Part shown: one piece after another, positions 18,406 through 25,938 of the stretch
Layout: each line of letters opens with the position of its first letter
Position numbering within the stretch: the stretch's first letter is position 1
Assembly (NCBI GenBank): GCA_964369845.1
Contig: CAYJFJ010000010.1
Location: 1-40,800, forward strand
DNA: 40,800 nt
Source of the DNA: CAKOSP01 sp964369845
Lineage (GTDB): Bacteria; Bacillota_I; Bacilli_A; RF39; UBA660
Direction: 5' to 3'
The notes under the pieces: generated by a model
Told to the model about the DNA's origin: nothing
The model's input: the letters and a program-made list of their open reading frames with translations, nothing else
Databases searched by the model: none
Program-made: the position numbers and the translations under genes

Positions 18406-18434
18406 TTGTAAATATTCTTATAGTATGATATTAT
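18406..18434 (+). promoter_or_regulatory. Promoter of the T-box-dut-metG unit
   Basis: TTGTAA (18406-18411), 17 bp, TATTAT (18429-18434), placed shortly before the T-box leader. Confidence 0.45.
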
Positions 18435-18449
18435 TTATTTAATTAACGA

Positions 18450-18626
18450 GGAAAAAAATGAGTAAATATAGGAGTTTTAAAGAGAGTTAACGTTGGTGTG
18501 AGTTAATAAACAAATGTATTGAATATGGTTTTTGGAGTTAAAACGAGTTGTTTCGTTAAAAACATTAAGAGCATGTAAATCATGAATTAAGGTGGTACCG
18601 CGGAATTTTTTTCGTCCTTTACTTTA
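18450..18626 (+). promoter_or_regulatory. T-box riboswitch, probable methionine specifier
   Basis: The leader contains the T-box bulge sequence AAGGTGGTACCGCG (18589-18602), which pairs with the tRNA acceptor end. The competing 3' strand TTCGTCCTTT (18611-18620) can form the terminator, though its U-tract is interrupted. Stem I elements AGAGAG (18481-18486), GGTGTGAG (18495-18502) and TTTGGAG (18531-18537) are recognisable. The specifier is most likely ATG at 18525-18527 (GAATATGG, just before TTTTTGGAG), i.e. Met, consistent with metG downstream. Uncharged tRNA-Met would favour expression of dut and metG. Confidence 0.85.
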
Positions 18627-18654
18627 ATTTGTGATTTTTATTTTTGGAGGAATT

Positions 18655-19137
18655 ATGAGAAAATTTGAAAAAGTAAGTTATGAAGAATTTAGTAAAAATA
18701 TTAATTTAGATAGAGAATCATATAATAGTTATTTGTTACCTGTTAGAAAGACTAAATTTAGTGCAGGATATGATTTTTTGGCTATAGAAGATTTTACTAT
18801 AAAGCCTGGAGAAATAAAAAAAATACCTACAGGATATAAAGTAACTATGCAAAATGATGAAATGTTAATGATATTGGTTAGAAGTAGTTCTGGATTTAAG
18901 TATAATGTTAGAATGTGTAATCAAGTTGGCATTATAGAAAGTGACTATTATAACAATGTAAGTAATGAAGGGCATTTATTTGTAGCTTTGCAAAATCATG
19001 GTGATAAAGATTATGTTGTTAAAGCGGGTGAAGGTTATGCACAAGGAGTATTTACAAAATTTTTATTAACTGAAGATGATTTTGTAGAAAATACAAGAAG
19101 TGGTGGTATTGGTAGCACTACTAGTAAGGAGAATTAA
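18655..19137 (+). CDS. dut: dUTP diphosphatase (trimeric dUTPase)
   Basis: A 160-aa protein with all five trimeric dUTPase motifs: SAGYD (36-40), RSSSGFK (76-82), VGIIESDYY (91-99), GEGYAQGVF (125-133) and the C-terminal RSGGIGST (148-155). It hydrolyses dUTP to dUMP, keeping uracil out of DNA and feeding dTMP synthesis. The Asp in ESD of motif III is the usual water-activating residue. ATG 18655 follows GGAGG; an upstream in-frame GTG lies inside the T-box leader and is unlikely. It stands between a Met T-box and metG, an unusual place for dut. Confidence 0.9.
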   Translation: MRKFEKVSYEEFSKNINLDRESYNSYLLPVRKTKFSAGYDFLAIEDFTIKPGEIKKIPTGYKVTMQNDEMLMILVRSSSGFKYNVRMCNQVGIIESDYYNNVSNEGHLFVALQNHGDKDYVVKAGEGYAQGVFTKFLLTEDDFVENTRSGGIGSTTSKEN

Positions 19138-19138
19138 A

Positions 19139-20668
19139 ATGGAAAAATATTATATAACAACTGCAATTGCTTATACATCTGGAAAACCTCATATTGGTAA
19201 TACTTACGAAATAGTATTAGCAGATGCGATAGCAAGATATAAAAGATTAGAAGGTTATGATGTTTATTTTCAAACTGGAACTGATGAACATGGTCAAAAA
19301 ATAGAAATAAAAGCAGAAGAAGCTAATATAAGTCCTCAAGAGTTTGTTGATAAAGTTGCAGCTGAAATAAAAGATAACTGGGATTTAATGAATGTAAGTT
19401 ATGATGAATTTGTTCGAACATCTAATGTTAATCATAAAGAAAAAGTTCAAAGAATATTTGATAAAATGCTTGCTAAAGGTGATATATATTTAAGTGAGTA
19501 TGAAGGTTTATACTGCACTCCTTGTGAATCTTTTTGGACAGATTCGCAATTAATTGATGGTAAATGTCCTGATTGTGGCAGAGAAGTTAAATCACAAAAA
19601 GAGGAAGCATATTTCTTTAAGTTAAGTAAGTATCAAGAAAAACTTGAGAAATATATTGAAGAAAATCCTGAATTTTTAGAGCCTATTTCTAGAAAAAATG
19701 AAATGATTAATAATTTTATTAAGCCAGGACTTCAAGATTTATGTGTCTCTAGAACTACTTTTGATTGGGGAATAAAAGTTAAATCAAATGATAAACATGT
19801 AGTTTATGTTTGGTTAGATGCCCTTACTAACTATATAACTTTTATAGGATACGATGTTCAAGGAAGTAATGAACTATTTAATAAATTATGGCCTGCGGAT
19901 TTACATTTAATAGGAAAAGATATTTTTAGATTTCATTCTTTATACTGGCCTTGTTTTTTATGGAGTTTGGATCTTGAAATACCTAAAAAAATATTTGGTC
20001 ATCCTTGGCTTTTAATGAATAATGATAAAATGAGTAAAAGTAAAGGAAATATTATATATGCAGAGGACTTAATTAATAAATTTGGTATAGATGCTGTTAG
20101 ATACTATTTACTTCATGAAATTCCATTTGCAAATGATGGTAACTTAAGTGATGAATTAATAACTGAAAGATTTAATTCAGATTTAGCTAATATTTTAGGT
20201 AATTTAGTAAATCGTACTATTTCTATGAGTAAAAAATACTTTGATAAAGAAGTTGAAAACACTTATGTAACTGATGATTTAGATGAAGAATTCATTAAGC
20301 TATCTGAAAGTTTATCTACTGAAGTTTCTTATAAAATGAATGAACTAAAAGTTGCTGATGCACTTGAATTAATAATAAATCATTTTAGAAACTGTAATAA
20401 ATATATTGACGATACAATGCCTTGGGCTTTAGCTAAAGACGAAAATAAAATTAGTAGACTAAAAACTGTTTTATATAATTTAGTAGAAGCAATTAGAATT
20501 GGAACAGTTTTACTACAGGCATTTTTACCTGATGTTAGTGAAAAAATACTATACCAATTAAATGCGGATATAGCTACACTTGAAAGTACTAAAAAATTTG
20601 GTCAATTCAAAAATAATACTGTACTAAATGACCCAGAAATTTTATTTGCTAGGATAGAAAATGAATAA
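19139..20668 (+). CDS. metG: Methionyl-tRNA synthetase
   Basis: A 509-aa class I synthetase. The HIGH-box is HIGN near residue 18. A zinc-knuckle pair CTPC...CPDC lies near residue 130-150. KMSKSKGN is near residue 298, followed by an anticodon-binding helical domain containing NRTISMSKKYF and WALAK. It lacks the C-terminal EMAP/Trbp111-type tRNA-binding domain that makes B. subtilis MetS 664 aa long. AAGGAG precedes ATG 19139, and an earlier in-frame start inside dut is rejected. tatD overlaps by 8 nt, as part of the conserved metG-tatD-ksgA order. Confidence 0.95.
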   Translation: MEKYYITTAIAYTSGKPHIGNTYEIVLADAIARYKRLEGYDVYFQTGTDEHGQKIEIKAEEANISPQEFVDKVAAEIKDNWDLMNVSYDEFVRTSNVNHKEKVQRIFDKMLAKGDIYLSEYEGLYCTPCESFWTDSQLIDGKCPDCGREVKSQKEEAYFFKLSKYQEKLEKYIEENPEFLEPISRKNEMINNFIKPGLQDLCVSRTTFDWGIKVKSNDKHVVYVWLDALTNYITFIGYDVQGSNELFNKLWPADLHLIGKDIFRFHSLYWPCFLWSLDLEIPKKIFGHPWLLMNNDKMSKSKGNIIYAEDLINKFGIDAVRYYLLHEIPFANDGNLSDELITERFNSDLANILGNLVNRTISMSKKYFDKEVENTYVTDDLDEEFIKLSESLSTEVSYKMNELKVADALELIINHFRNCNKYIDDTMPWALAKDENKISRLKTVLYNLVEAIRIGTVLLQAFLPDVSEKILYQLNADIATLESTKKFGQFKNNTVLNDPEILFARIENE

Positions 20669-21422
20669 TTTTCACTTTTGGGATACTCATGCTCATGTTT
20701 TAAATGAGTATTACGAAGATATAGAAGATATTTATAATTTAGCAATTAAGAATAATGTGAAATATATTTTAAATTCTGGTACCGATGCAGCTAGTAATAA
20801 AGAAGTGCTTGTGTATGCTGATAAATATGATAATATGTATGCTACTTTAGGTATACATCCAGGTTCTGTTGAGAAATATGTAGAAAGCGATTTGATTTTT
20901 ATTGAAAATAATATTAAAAATGAAAAAGTTTTAGCAGTAGGAGAAATAGGCCTTGATTATTATTATGGTGCTGAAAACAAACTAGCTCAAAAGGAATTAT
21001 TTGAAAAACAATTAAAGCTTGCAGAGAAATATAATGTGCCAGTAGTAGTGCATAGTAGAGAAGCAACATTAGATACTTTAGAGATATTAAATAAGTATAA
21101 TGTTAAAGGAGTTATTCATTCTTTTTCTGGTTCCTTAGAAACTGCTAGAGAATATATTAAACTTGGGTATATGTTAGGTATTAATGGAGTAGTCACATTT
21201 AAAAATTGTAAGACAAAAGATTTTTTAAAAAATATACCTCTTGATAATATTGTTTTAGAAACAGATTGTCCATTTTTAACACCAGTTCCTTATAGAGGAA
21301 AAGTAAACGATAGTTCTAAAATTATAAACATTGCTGATTTTGTTGCTAATATATATAATATATCAATTTACGAACTTGCTGATATTACTAATAATAATGT
21401 TAATAAAATTTTTAATATATAA
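20661..21422 (+). CDS. tatD: TatD-family metal-dependent deoxyribonuclease
   Basis: A 253-aa TIM-barrel amidohydrolase-fold protein. The metal ligands are visible in DTHAH near the N-terminus, GEIGLDYY (Glu), HSREA (His), HSFSG (His) and ETDCPFLTP (Asp). These enzymes act as 3'-5' exonucleases or D-aminoacyl-tRNA-deacylase-like hydrolases; the true substrate cannot be told from sequence. It overlaps metG by 8 nt and so shares the T-box transcript. B. subtilis YabD occupies the same position. Confidence 0.92.
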   Translation: MNNFHFWDTHAHVLNEYYEDIEDIYNLAIKNNVKYILNSGTDAASNKEVLVYADKYDNMYATLGIHPGSVEKYVESDLIFIENNIKNEKVLAVGEIGLDYYYGAENKLAQKELFEKQLKLAEKYNVPVVVHSREATLDTLEILNKYNVKGVIHSFSGSLETAREYIKLGYMLGINGVVTFKNCKTKDFLKNIPLDNIVLETDCPFLTPVPYRGKVNDSSKIINIADFVANIYNISIYELADITNNNVNKIFNI

Positions 21423-21482
21423 GAATTTAGGTGGTTATTTTTTCCATGGCAATCATTTCTAGTTTTAAAATTACTTACTCCT

Positions 21483-21511
21483 TTGACAATATATATATGT
21501 TATAGTAAAAT
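21483..21511 (+). promoter_or_regulatory. SigA promoter of the 3D-like gene
   Basis: TTGACA (21483-21488), 17 bp, TAAAAT (21506-21511), the best -35 in the window, 27 nt before the ATG. Confidence 0.7.
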
Positions 21512-21538
21512 GTATGTATACATTTGAGGTGTAATTTA

Positions 21539-22075
21539 ATGAAAAAAATTATTAAGAGTATTAAATTTTCTTTTTTAGCACTATTTATAACTATAATAGG
21601 TTTGAGTGCTTCTGTAGAAGAAAAAAATATTGATAATACAAATATTAATAAAACTGTTAATTTGTCTACAATGGCAATGAAAATAGAACAAAGTGAATGG
21701 GATAAACTTTATACACCATTAAATACCTATTCAGGTGATTTAACAGGTTATGTTTATAACTGTCCTTTATGTACTGGTAAGCTTGCTTGTATGAGTTCTT
21801 TAGATTTATCTGGTGGTAGAACCACTTATAATGATGAATCTTATGGAGATCTTAGAATAGTAGCTTCATCAAGTAATTTACCTTGTGGTTCTGTAGTTTC
21901 TTTTGAAAGTGATAGAGTTAGCTCTGAAATGATTTATGCTATAGTTTTAGATAGAGGTGTTATAGGAACTTCTCTAGACTTATTAGTTGCTAATTTAGAT
22001 GATGCTTATACTACTGTAGGAAGAAGTGAAATTACTTACAATGTTTTAAGAAATGGTTGGGGGACTGAAGAATAA
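21539..22075 (+). CDS. Secreted 3D-domain-like (double-psi barrel) cell-wall protein
   Basis: A 178-aa protein with a signal peptide (positive MKKIIKSIK, hydrophobic 10-24). A barrel-like domain runs from about residue 68: TGYVYNCPLCTGKLAC, then LRIVASSSNLPCGSVVSF, then YAIVLDRGVIGTSLDLLV. This follows the 3D domain pattern (TAYCP.CC.GK, VAVDP..IPLGT, A.DtGgaIkG..iDvy), but the first of the three aspartates is replaced in VASSS, while VLDRG and SLDLL keep the other two. It lies between tatD and ksgA, the slot of B. subtilis yabE (G5/3D, Rpf-like), without the G5 and DUF348 parts. A wall-hydrolase role is inferred. ATG 21539 follows GAGGTG. Confidence 0.65.
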   Translation: MKKIIKSIKFSFLALFITIIGLSASVEEKNIDNTNINKTVNLSTMAMKIEQSEWDKLYTPLNTYSGDLTGYVYNCPLCTGKLACMSSLDLSGGRTTYNDESYGDLRIVASSSNLPCGSVVSFESDRVSSEMIYAIVLDRGVIGTSLDLLVANLDDAYTTVGRSEITYNVLRNGWGTEE

Positions 22076-22849
22076 ATGAAAGCAAAGAAAAAATTTGGTC
22101 AAAATTTTTTGATAGATAATACTGTATTAGATTCTATTTCTAATGCAGTTTTTGCGTTTTCTGAGGATTTAATAATAGAAATTGGTCCTGGAAGAGCTGC
22201 TCTTACAAAAAAATTAATTGAAAAAAATTGTGATTTAATAGCGTATGAAATAGATAATGATATGAAAACTATATTATCTAAATTAGAAAATGATAAGTTT
22301 AAGGTGATTTATGGTGATTTTTTAAATTCAGATATAAAAAGTGATATAAAAGATATTAATTATAAAAACTTACACATAGTGGGAAATTTACCTTATTATA
22401 TAACAACTCCTATTTTAGAAAAAATAATAAATGCAAATTTAGATTTATCTTCTATAACAATTATGGTTCAAAAAGAAGTTGCCGATCGCTTTTTAGCTAA
22501 ACCAAAATCTAAAGATTACGGCTATTTTACTCTTTTTTTAAGTTATTACTTTAATTCTGAACGTATTATTGATGTTCCAGCTGAATCATTTGATCCAGCG
22601 CCAAAAGTAAAAAGTGCTGTTGTTAAATTTACTCCTAAAGAAAATATAAATTTGGATAAGAATAAATATTTTGATTTTTTAAAAGATTGTTTCAAAGAGA
22701 AGAGAAAAACTTTAAGAAATAATTTAAAAAACTATAATTTAGATAAAATGTATAAAGTATTAAACAAATACAATTTATCCGAGTCAAGTAGAGCAGAAGA
22801 ACTAAGTGAAGAAGTTTTTATAGATTTGTTTTTAAATCTAGTTCACTAA
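22076..22849 (+). CDS. rsmA: 16S rRNA dimethyladenosine transferase
   Basis: A 257-aa KsgA-family methyltransferase that dimethylates A1518 and A1519 in helix 45 of 16S rRNA, a late 30S checkpoint. KKFGQNFLID at the start, SAM-binding IIEIGPGRAALTK, and the catalytic NLPYYITTPI are intact, with DPAPKVKSAVV later. Start ATG 22076 abuts the stop of the upstream 3D-like gene, so they are co-transcribed. B. subtilis has rnmV before ksgA; it is absent here. Confidence 0.96.
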   Translation: MKAKKKFGQNFLIDNTVLDSISNAVFAFSEDLIIEIGPGRAALTKKLIEKNCDLIAYEIDNDMKTILSKLENDKFKVIYGDFLNSDIKSDIKDINYKNLHIVGNLPYYITTPILEKIINANLDLSSITIMVQKEVADRFLAKPKSKDYGYFTLFLSYYFNSERIIDVPAESFDPAPKVKSAVVKFTPKENINLDKNKYFDFLKDCFKEKRKTLRNNLKNYNLDKMYKVLNKYNLSESSRAEELSEEVFIDLFLNLVH

Positions 22850-22910
22850 TAGACATTTATTGACTCAGCTTTATATGTTTGTTATTCTAAATTTAATTAA
22901 GGAGGCTTTT

Positions 22911-23891
22911 ATGAAAGTTACAAAAGACATGTTACATGATGATTTGAAGGATGTATATCATAAATATATGATTATAGCTGAACTTTTATCAAATAAAAAC
23001 TTCATTACTGCATATAATTTTTATTTAAAGCATTTTAAAAAATCTAGAGATATCAATAATATTTTGATACAAGAAAAAGAGATAATTACTCAAAAAAATG
23101 TACAAATAGATTTGAAGATATATACTCCAAACAATATGAATGAATCATTACCTTTATTTTTATACATTCATGGGGGAGGTTATGTTACTGGAACTCCAGA
23201 AAATTATGAAAACAGTATTGAACAATTTATTAATACTAGACCTTGTGTTATAGTCTCTCCTAAGTACCGTAAAGCTTTTGAAGCGCCTGCACCTGCTGCT
23301 ATTAACGATTGTTATAATACTTTATTGTGGGCTAAAAAGAATTTCGAAATGTTAAATATTAATGATAATAGATTTATTGTAGGAGGACACAGTGCAGGGG
23401 GAGGACTTACTGTTTCAACTGTACTTCTAGCAAGAGAAAGAAAAGAAGTAGATATAGCTTTTCAATTACCAATTTATCCTATGATAGATAGCACGCAACC
23501 TTACAATGATAAATTAAATATCCAAAGTCCTATGTGGAGTACTAAAGGAAATAAAAAGGCTTGGGAAACTTATTTGAATTACTACTATAATAATAAATTA
23601 GATATTCCTGACTATGTTGTGCCAATGCAAAATGATAATTATAATAATTTGCCTCCTGCTATTTCTATTGTTGGTTCTCTTGATCCTTTTTATGTTGAAA
23701 CTATTAAATATATTGAAGGTTTGTCTTTGGCTGGTGTAGCTACTGAATTTCAAATATTTAAGGGATGTTTTCATGCATTTGATATAGAACAACCAGATGC
23801 TAATATATCAATAGAAGCTCAAAAATTTATATTAGATAATTATGCTTGTTATTATGATAAATATATTCTTAACTATCAAAGAAAAAGATAA
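22911..23891 (+). CDS. Alpha/beta hydrolase of the hormone-sensitive lipase family
   Basis: A 326-aa esterase-like enzyme. The oxyanion motif HGGG is at 87-90. The nucleophile elbow GHSAGGG has Ser161. Asp258 in GSLDPF and His288 in CFHAFD complete a standard triad. No signal peptide, so it is cytoplasmic. These enzymes hydrolyse short acyl esters; the substrate is unknown. GGAGG at 22901-22905 fixes ATG 22911. It interrupts the ksgA-yabG-veg order of Bacillus and has its own terminator, which suggests insertion or later acquisition, although its AT-rich codon use matches its neighbours. Confidence 0.85.
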   Translation: MKVTKDMLHDDLKDVYHKYMIIAELLSNKNFITAYNFYLKHFKKSRDINNILIQEKEIITQKNVQIDLKIYTPNNMNESLPLFLYIHGGGYVTGTPENYENSIEQFINTRPCVIVSPKYRKAFEAPAPAAINDCYNTLLWAKKNFEMLNINDNRFIVGGHSAGGGLTVSTVLLARERKEVDIAFQLPIYPMIDSTQPYNDKLNIQSPMWSTKGNKKAWETYLNYYYNNKLDIPDYVVPMQNDNYNNLPPAISIVGSLDPFYVETIKYIEGLSLAGVATEFQIFKGCFHAFDIEQPDANISIEAQKFILDNYACYYDKYILNYQRKR

Positions 23892-23901
23892 ATTTAATAT
23901 T

Positions 23902-23928
23902 CAAAACAATTGTTGTTTTGTTTTTTTT
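23902..23928 (+). terminator. Terminator after the hydrolase gene
   Basis: CAAAACAA (23902-23909), loop TTG, TTGTTTTG (23913-23920), then eight T residues. Confidence 0.85.
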
Positions 23929-23947
23929 GTCTAAAAATTATATTTTG

Positions 23948-23956
23948 CATAAAATA
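23948..23956 (+). promoter_or_regulatory. Candidate SigK/SigE-type -10 for yabG
   Basis: CATAAAATA fits the CATANNNTA -10 of mother-cell sigma factors, 15 nt before the yabG ATG. B. subtilis yabG is SigK-dependent. No convincing -35 (AC-type) is visible, so this is weak. Confidence 0.3.
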
Positions 23957-23970
23957 ATATGTGATGTTAT

Positions 23971-24735
23971 ATGGAATTTAAAAAAGGCGATTTTGTAACG
24001 AGAAAGAGTTATAATCATGATACTATATTTAAAATTATTAATATTAAAGACGATATATATTATTTAAAAGGAATAGAAGCTAGATTATACGCTACTAGTG
24101 AAAAATTTGACTTAGAAAAAAAAGAAGAGTATATTGAAGATGAATTTATTGTAGAAAATTTTAAAGAAGATAGAAGTGATTATTTTTTCTTACCTGCAAA
24201 AATTTTACATTTAGATGGAGATAATGAATATTTATCTAAATGTTTGAAATATTATAAAAATTTAGGTATATATGCGATAGGTAAAAAAGTCAAAGAAGAT
24301 ATTATGTATGAGCAATTACCTAAGCTTTTAGAAGAATATAAACCTGATATAGTTATAATTACTGGTCATGATGCATATTATAGAAAAAAAGGAGACCAAA
24401 ATAATATTAAAAATTATAAGAATTCATCTAATTTTGTTAAAGCTATAAAGTCTGCTAGAAAGTTTGAAAGAAGTCATGATAAATTAATTATAATTGCTGG
24501 GGCGTGTCAAAGTTATTATGAAGAACTAATAAAGGCAGGTGCAAATTTTGCATCTAGTCCTAAAAGAATTAATATTCATGCGCTTGATCCAGCTATAATT
24601 GCATCTACTGTTGCTTTAACTGAAAGAAATAAAGAAATTGATTTGATTAATACTTTATCCAAAACTAAATATGGTATTGAAGGAATGGGTGGACTTATTA
24701 CGAGCGGTCTTATGTACATTGGTTATCCGAGATAG
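23971..24735 (+). CDS. yabG: Sporulation-specific protease YabG
   Basis: A 254-aa protein with the recognisable YabG layout: a small N-terminal barrel (KKGDFVTRKSYNHDTIFKI), then FFLPAKILHLDGD, PDIVIITGHDAYYRKK, IIIAGACQSYYEELIKAGANFASSP and a final GMGGLITSGL. YabG (peptidase family U57) trims spore coat proteins in the mother cell. It is shorter than the ~290-aa B. subtilis protein. Its presence is a strong sign of true sporulation, since it is found only in spore-formers. veg follows after 7 nt, as in B. subtilis. Confidence 0.92.
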   Translation: MEFKKGDFVTRKSYNHDTIFKIINIKDDIYYLKGIEARLYATSEKFDLEKKEEYIEDEFIVENFKEDRSDYFFLPAKILHLDGDNEYLSKCLKYYKNLGIYAIGKKVKEDIMYEQLPKLLEEYKPDIVIITGHDAYYRKKGDQNNIKNYKNSSNFVKAIKSARKFERSHDKLIIIAGACQSYYEELIKAGANFASSPKRINIHALDPAIIASTVALTERNKEIDLINTLSKTKYGIEGMGGLITSGLMYIGYPR

Positions 24736-24742
24736 GAGAATA

Positions 24743-24955
24743 ATGAATTTAAATGTAATAAAACGTGAAGTAGAATCTAAAATAGGAGATAGTGTTCAAA
24801 TTGTAGTTTACGGAATGAGAAATAAAACTAGCACTTATTTTGGTAAACTTAAAGAAGTATATCCCAATATATTTACTATATCTACTGATATAGGAGAAAA
24901 AAGTTTTTCTTATGCAGATGTATGTACTGGAGAGGTTAAAATTAAGTATTTTTAA
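24743..24955 (+). CDS. veg: Veg family protein
   Basis: A 70-aa protein of the Veg (DUF1021) family: the small SH3-like barrel ending KSFSYADVCTGEVKIKYF matches the SYADILTETVEL end of B. subtilis Veg. Veg is abundant in vegetative cells and has been linked to biofilm-gene induction. ATG 24743 follows TAGGAGAA; an earlier in-frame ATG lies inside yabG and is rejected. Position after yabG is conserved. The central GMRNKTSTYFGKL replaces the Bacillus GGRRKTIERSGIL. Confidence 0.88.
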   Translation: MNLNVIKREVESKIGDSVQIVVYGMRNKTSTYFGKLKEVYPNIFTISTDIGEKSFSYADVCTGEVKIKYF

Positions 24956-24963
24956 TAAAATGC

Positions 24964-24992
24964 TTGCTAATTGTAAATTTTGGGAGTAAAAT
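24964..24992 (+). promoter_or_regulatory. Probable promoter of spoVG
   Basis: TTGCTA (24964-24969), 17 bp, TAAAAT (24987-24992). A SigH-type element, used by B. subtilis spoVG, is not evident. Confidence 0.4.
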
Positions 24993-25032
24993 ATATTTAA
25001 GGTTGAAAAATCTATGTTAGGAGTGTGTAATT

Positions 25033-25287
25033 ATGAAAATTACGTCAGTAGAAGTTTTAAAATTCGAAAAGGAAGGGTCTAGAGTTAGAGGTTTTGCAAA
25101 AGTCGTGATCGACGATTGTTTAATGATTCACAATATAAGAATCATCGAAAAAGATAACGAAATGATTATTGCTATGCCAAGTCGCAAAAAAAATGAAGAT
25201 ACGCATATGGATGTAGTTCATCCACTTAATGCTGAAACTAGAAAAATGTTTGTAGACAGAATTTTAGAAGAATATAGAAAATTATAA
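25033..25287 (+). CDS. spoVG: SpoVG RNA/DNA-binding regulator
   Basis: An 84-aa protein closely matching SpoVG: MKITSVEVLKF, RVRGFAKVVIDDCLMIHNIRII, MPSRKKNE and HPLNAETRKMFVDRIL. SpoVG is a small RNA- and DNA-binding regulator affecting septation, sporulation and virulence genes, and also occurs in non-spore-formers. AGGAGTG precedes ATG 25033. B. subtilis has ispE, purR and yabJ between veg and spoVG; these are missing here, so the cluster is compressed. Confidence 0.96.
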   Translation: MKITSVEVLKFEKEGSRVRGFAKVVIDDCLMIHNIRIIEKDNEMIIAMPSRKKNEDTHMDVVHPLNAETRKMFVDRILEEYRKL

Positions 25288-25301
25288 TATTTTCTTTTTT
25301 T
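25276..25301 (+). terminator. Weak AT-rich terminator after spoVG
   Basis: AGAAAAT (25276-25282) and ATTTTCT (25289-25295) around TATAAT, then T residues to 25301. Only one G-C pair, and it overlaps the spoVG stop. Confidence 0.45.
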
Positions 25302-25313
25302 CTGTCATAAACT
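25287..25313 (+). promoter_or_regulatory. Candidate SigE-type promoter of yabP-yabQ
   Basis: ATATTT (25287-25292), 13 bp, CATAAACT (25306-25313). This resembles the SigE pattern (ATATT, 13-15 bp, CATACAAT). B. subtilis yabP is SigE-dependent. It overlaps the spoVG terminator. Confidence 0.4.
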
Positions 25314-25331
25314 TAATTGAAAGGGTGCGTT

Positions 25332-25604
25332 ATGATAGATAAGGTTTTACACGAAATTAAAATTTTAGACAGATCATTTATACACTTGTCAGGAATTTCT
25401 AAGATTGAAAGTTTTAATAATGAGGAATTTTTACTAGAATCTAATATGGGAAATATACACATTCGAGGAAAAGATTTAGAAGTGATTAAAATGGATACTA
25501 ACGATGGAAATGTTAAAATAAAAGGTAAAATAGATTCACTTCATTATGTGGACGGAAAAATAAAGAAAAAGGAAGATAGCATTTTATCTAAGTTATTTAA
25601 ATAA
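25332..25604 (+). CDS. yabP: Spore coat/cortex assembly protein YabP
   Basis: A 90-aa YabP/YqfC-family protein: LHEIKILDRSFIHLSGISKIESFNNEEFLLES, then MGNIHIRGKDLEV and GKIDSLHYVD, ending SILSKLFK. The pattern matches B. subtilis YabP (LVITGVKDVESFDE, GxLTIKGEDLHI, IDSLxY, GFLGKLF). It is a mother-cell sporulation protein of unknown molecular role. ATG 25332 has GAAAGGG upstream; an in-frame TTG at 25317 would extend it by five residues but is less likely. It overlaps yabQ by TAATG, so the two are translationally coupled. Confidence 0.88.
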   Translation: MIDKVLHEIKILDRSFIHLSGISKIESFNNEEFLLESNMGNIHIRGKDLEVIKMDTNDGNVKIKGKIDSLHYVDGKIKKKEDSILSKLFK

Positions 25605-25891
25605 TGGATATAGGTGTACAACTTAATTTATTGTTTTTTTCCCTTATTTATGGATTTATTTATTTCTTTTCTCTAAAATTTAATAAATTCATAATAGAAA
25701 AAATAAGTATATTTTTTCAAATAATTATCACCATTTTGTTTATTTTAAATTTAGTTATAATTTATTTAATTATATTGTACAAAATCAATTATGGTGAATT
25801 TCATTATTATTTTGCTATTATGTTTTTAATTGGATTTTTAATAGCGTACATTTTATGTAAATATATTGTCAATAAAAAGAAAAACACTTGA
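25604..25891 (+). CDS. yabQ: Spore cortex biosynthesis membrane protein YabQ
   Basis: A 95-aa hydrophobic protein with three predicted membrane segments (about 5-25, 33-57, 66-88), beginning MDIGVQLNLLFFSLIYGF. The VQLNLLxFSLIYGF start matches the YabQ family (VQFxTMLxMxxxGxxLG). YabQ is needed for cortex peptidoglycan in B. subtilis. It is about half the Bacillus length. Assignment rests on the yabP-yabQ-divIC order and hydropathy; sequence signal alone is modest. It ends in TGA within the 5' arm of a terminator. Confidence 0.75.
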   Translation: MDIGVQLNLLFFSLIYGFIYFFSLKFNKFIIEKISIFFQIIITILFILNLVIIYLIILYKINYGEFHYYFAIMFLIGFLIAYILCKYIVNKKKNT

Positions 25892-25909
25892 TATAAATAA
25901 GTGTTTTTT
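25881..25909 (+). terminator. Terminator at the end of yabQ
   Basis: AAAACACTT (25881-25889) and AAGTGTTTT (25899-25907) around a 9-nt loop, with six T residues ending at 25909. The 5' arm includes the yabQ stop. Confidence 0.75.
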
Positions 25910-25938
25910 ATATTATATATATTATAAGGGTGATATAG

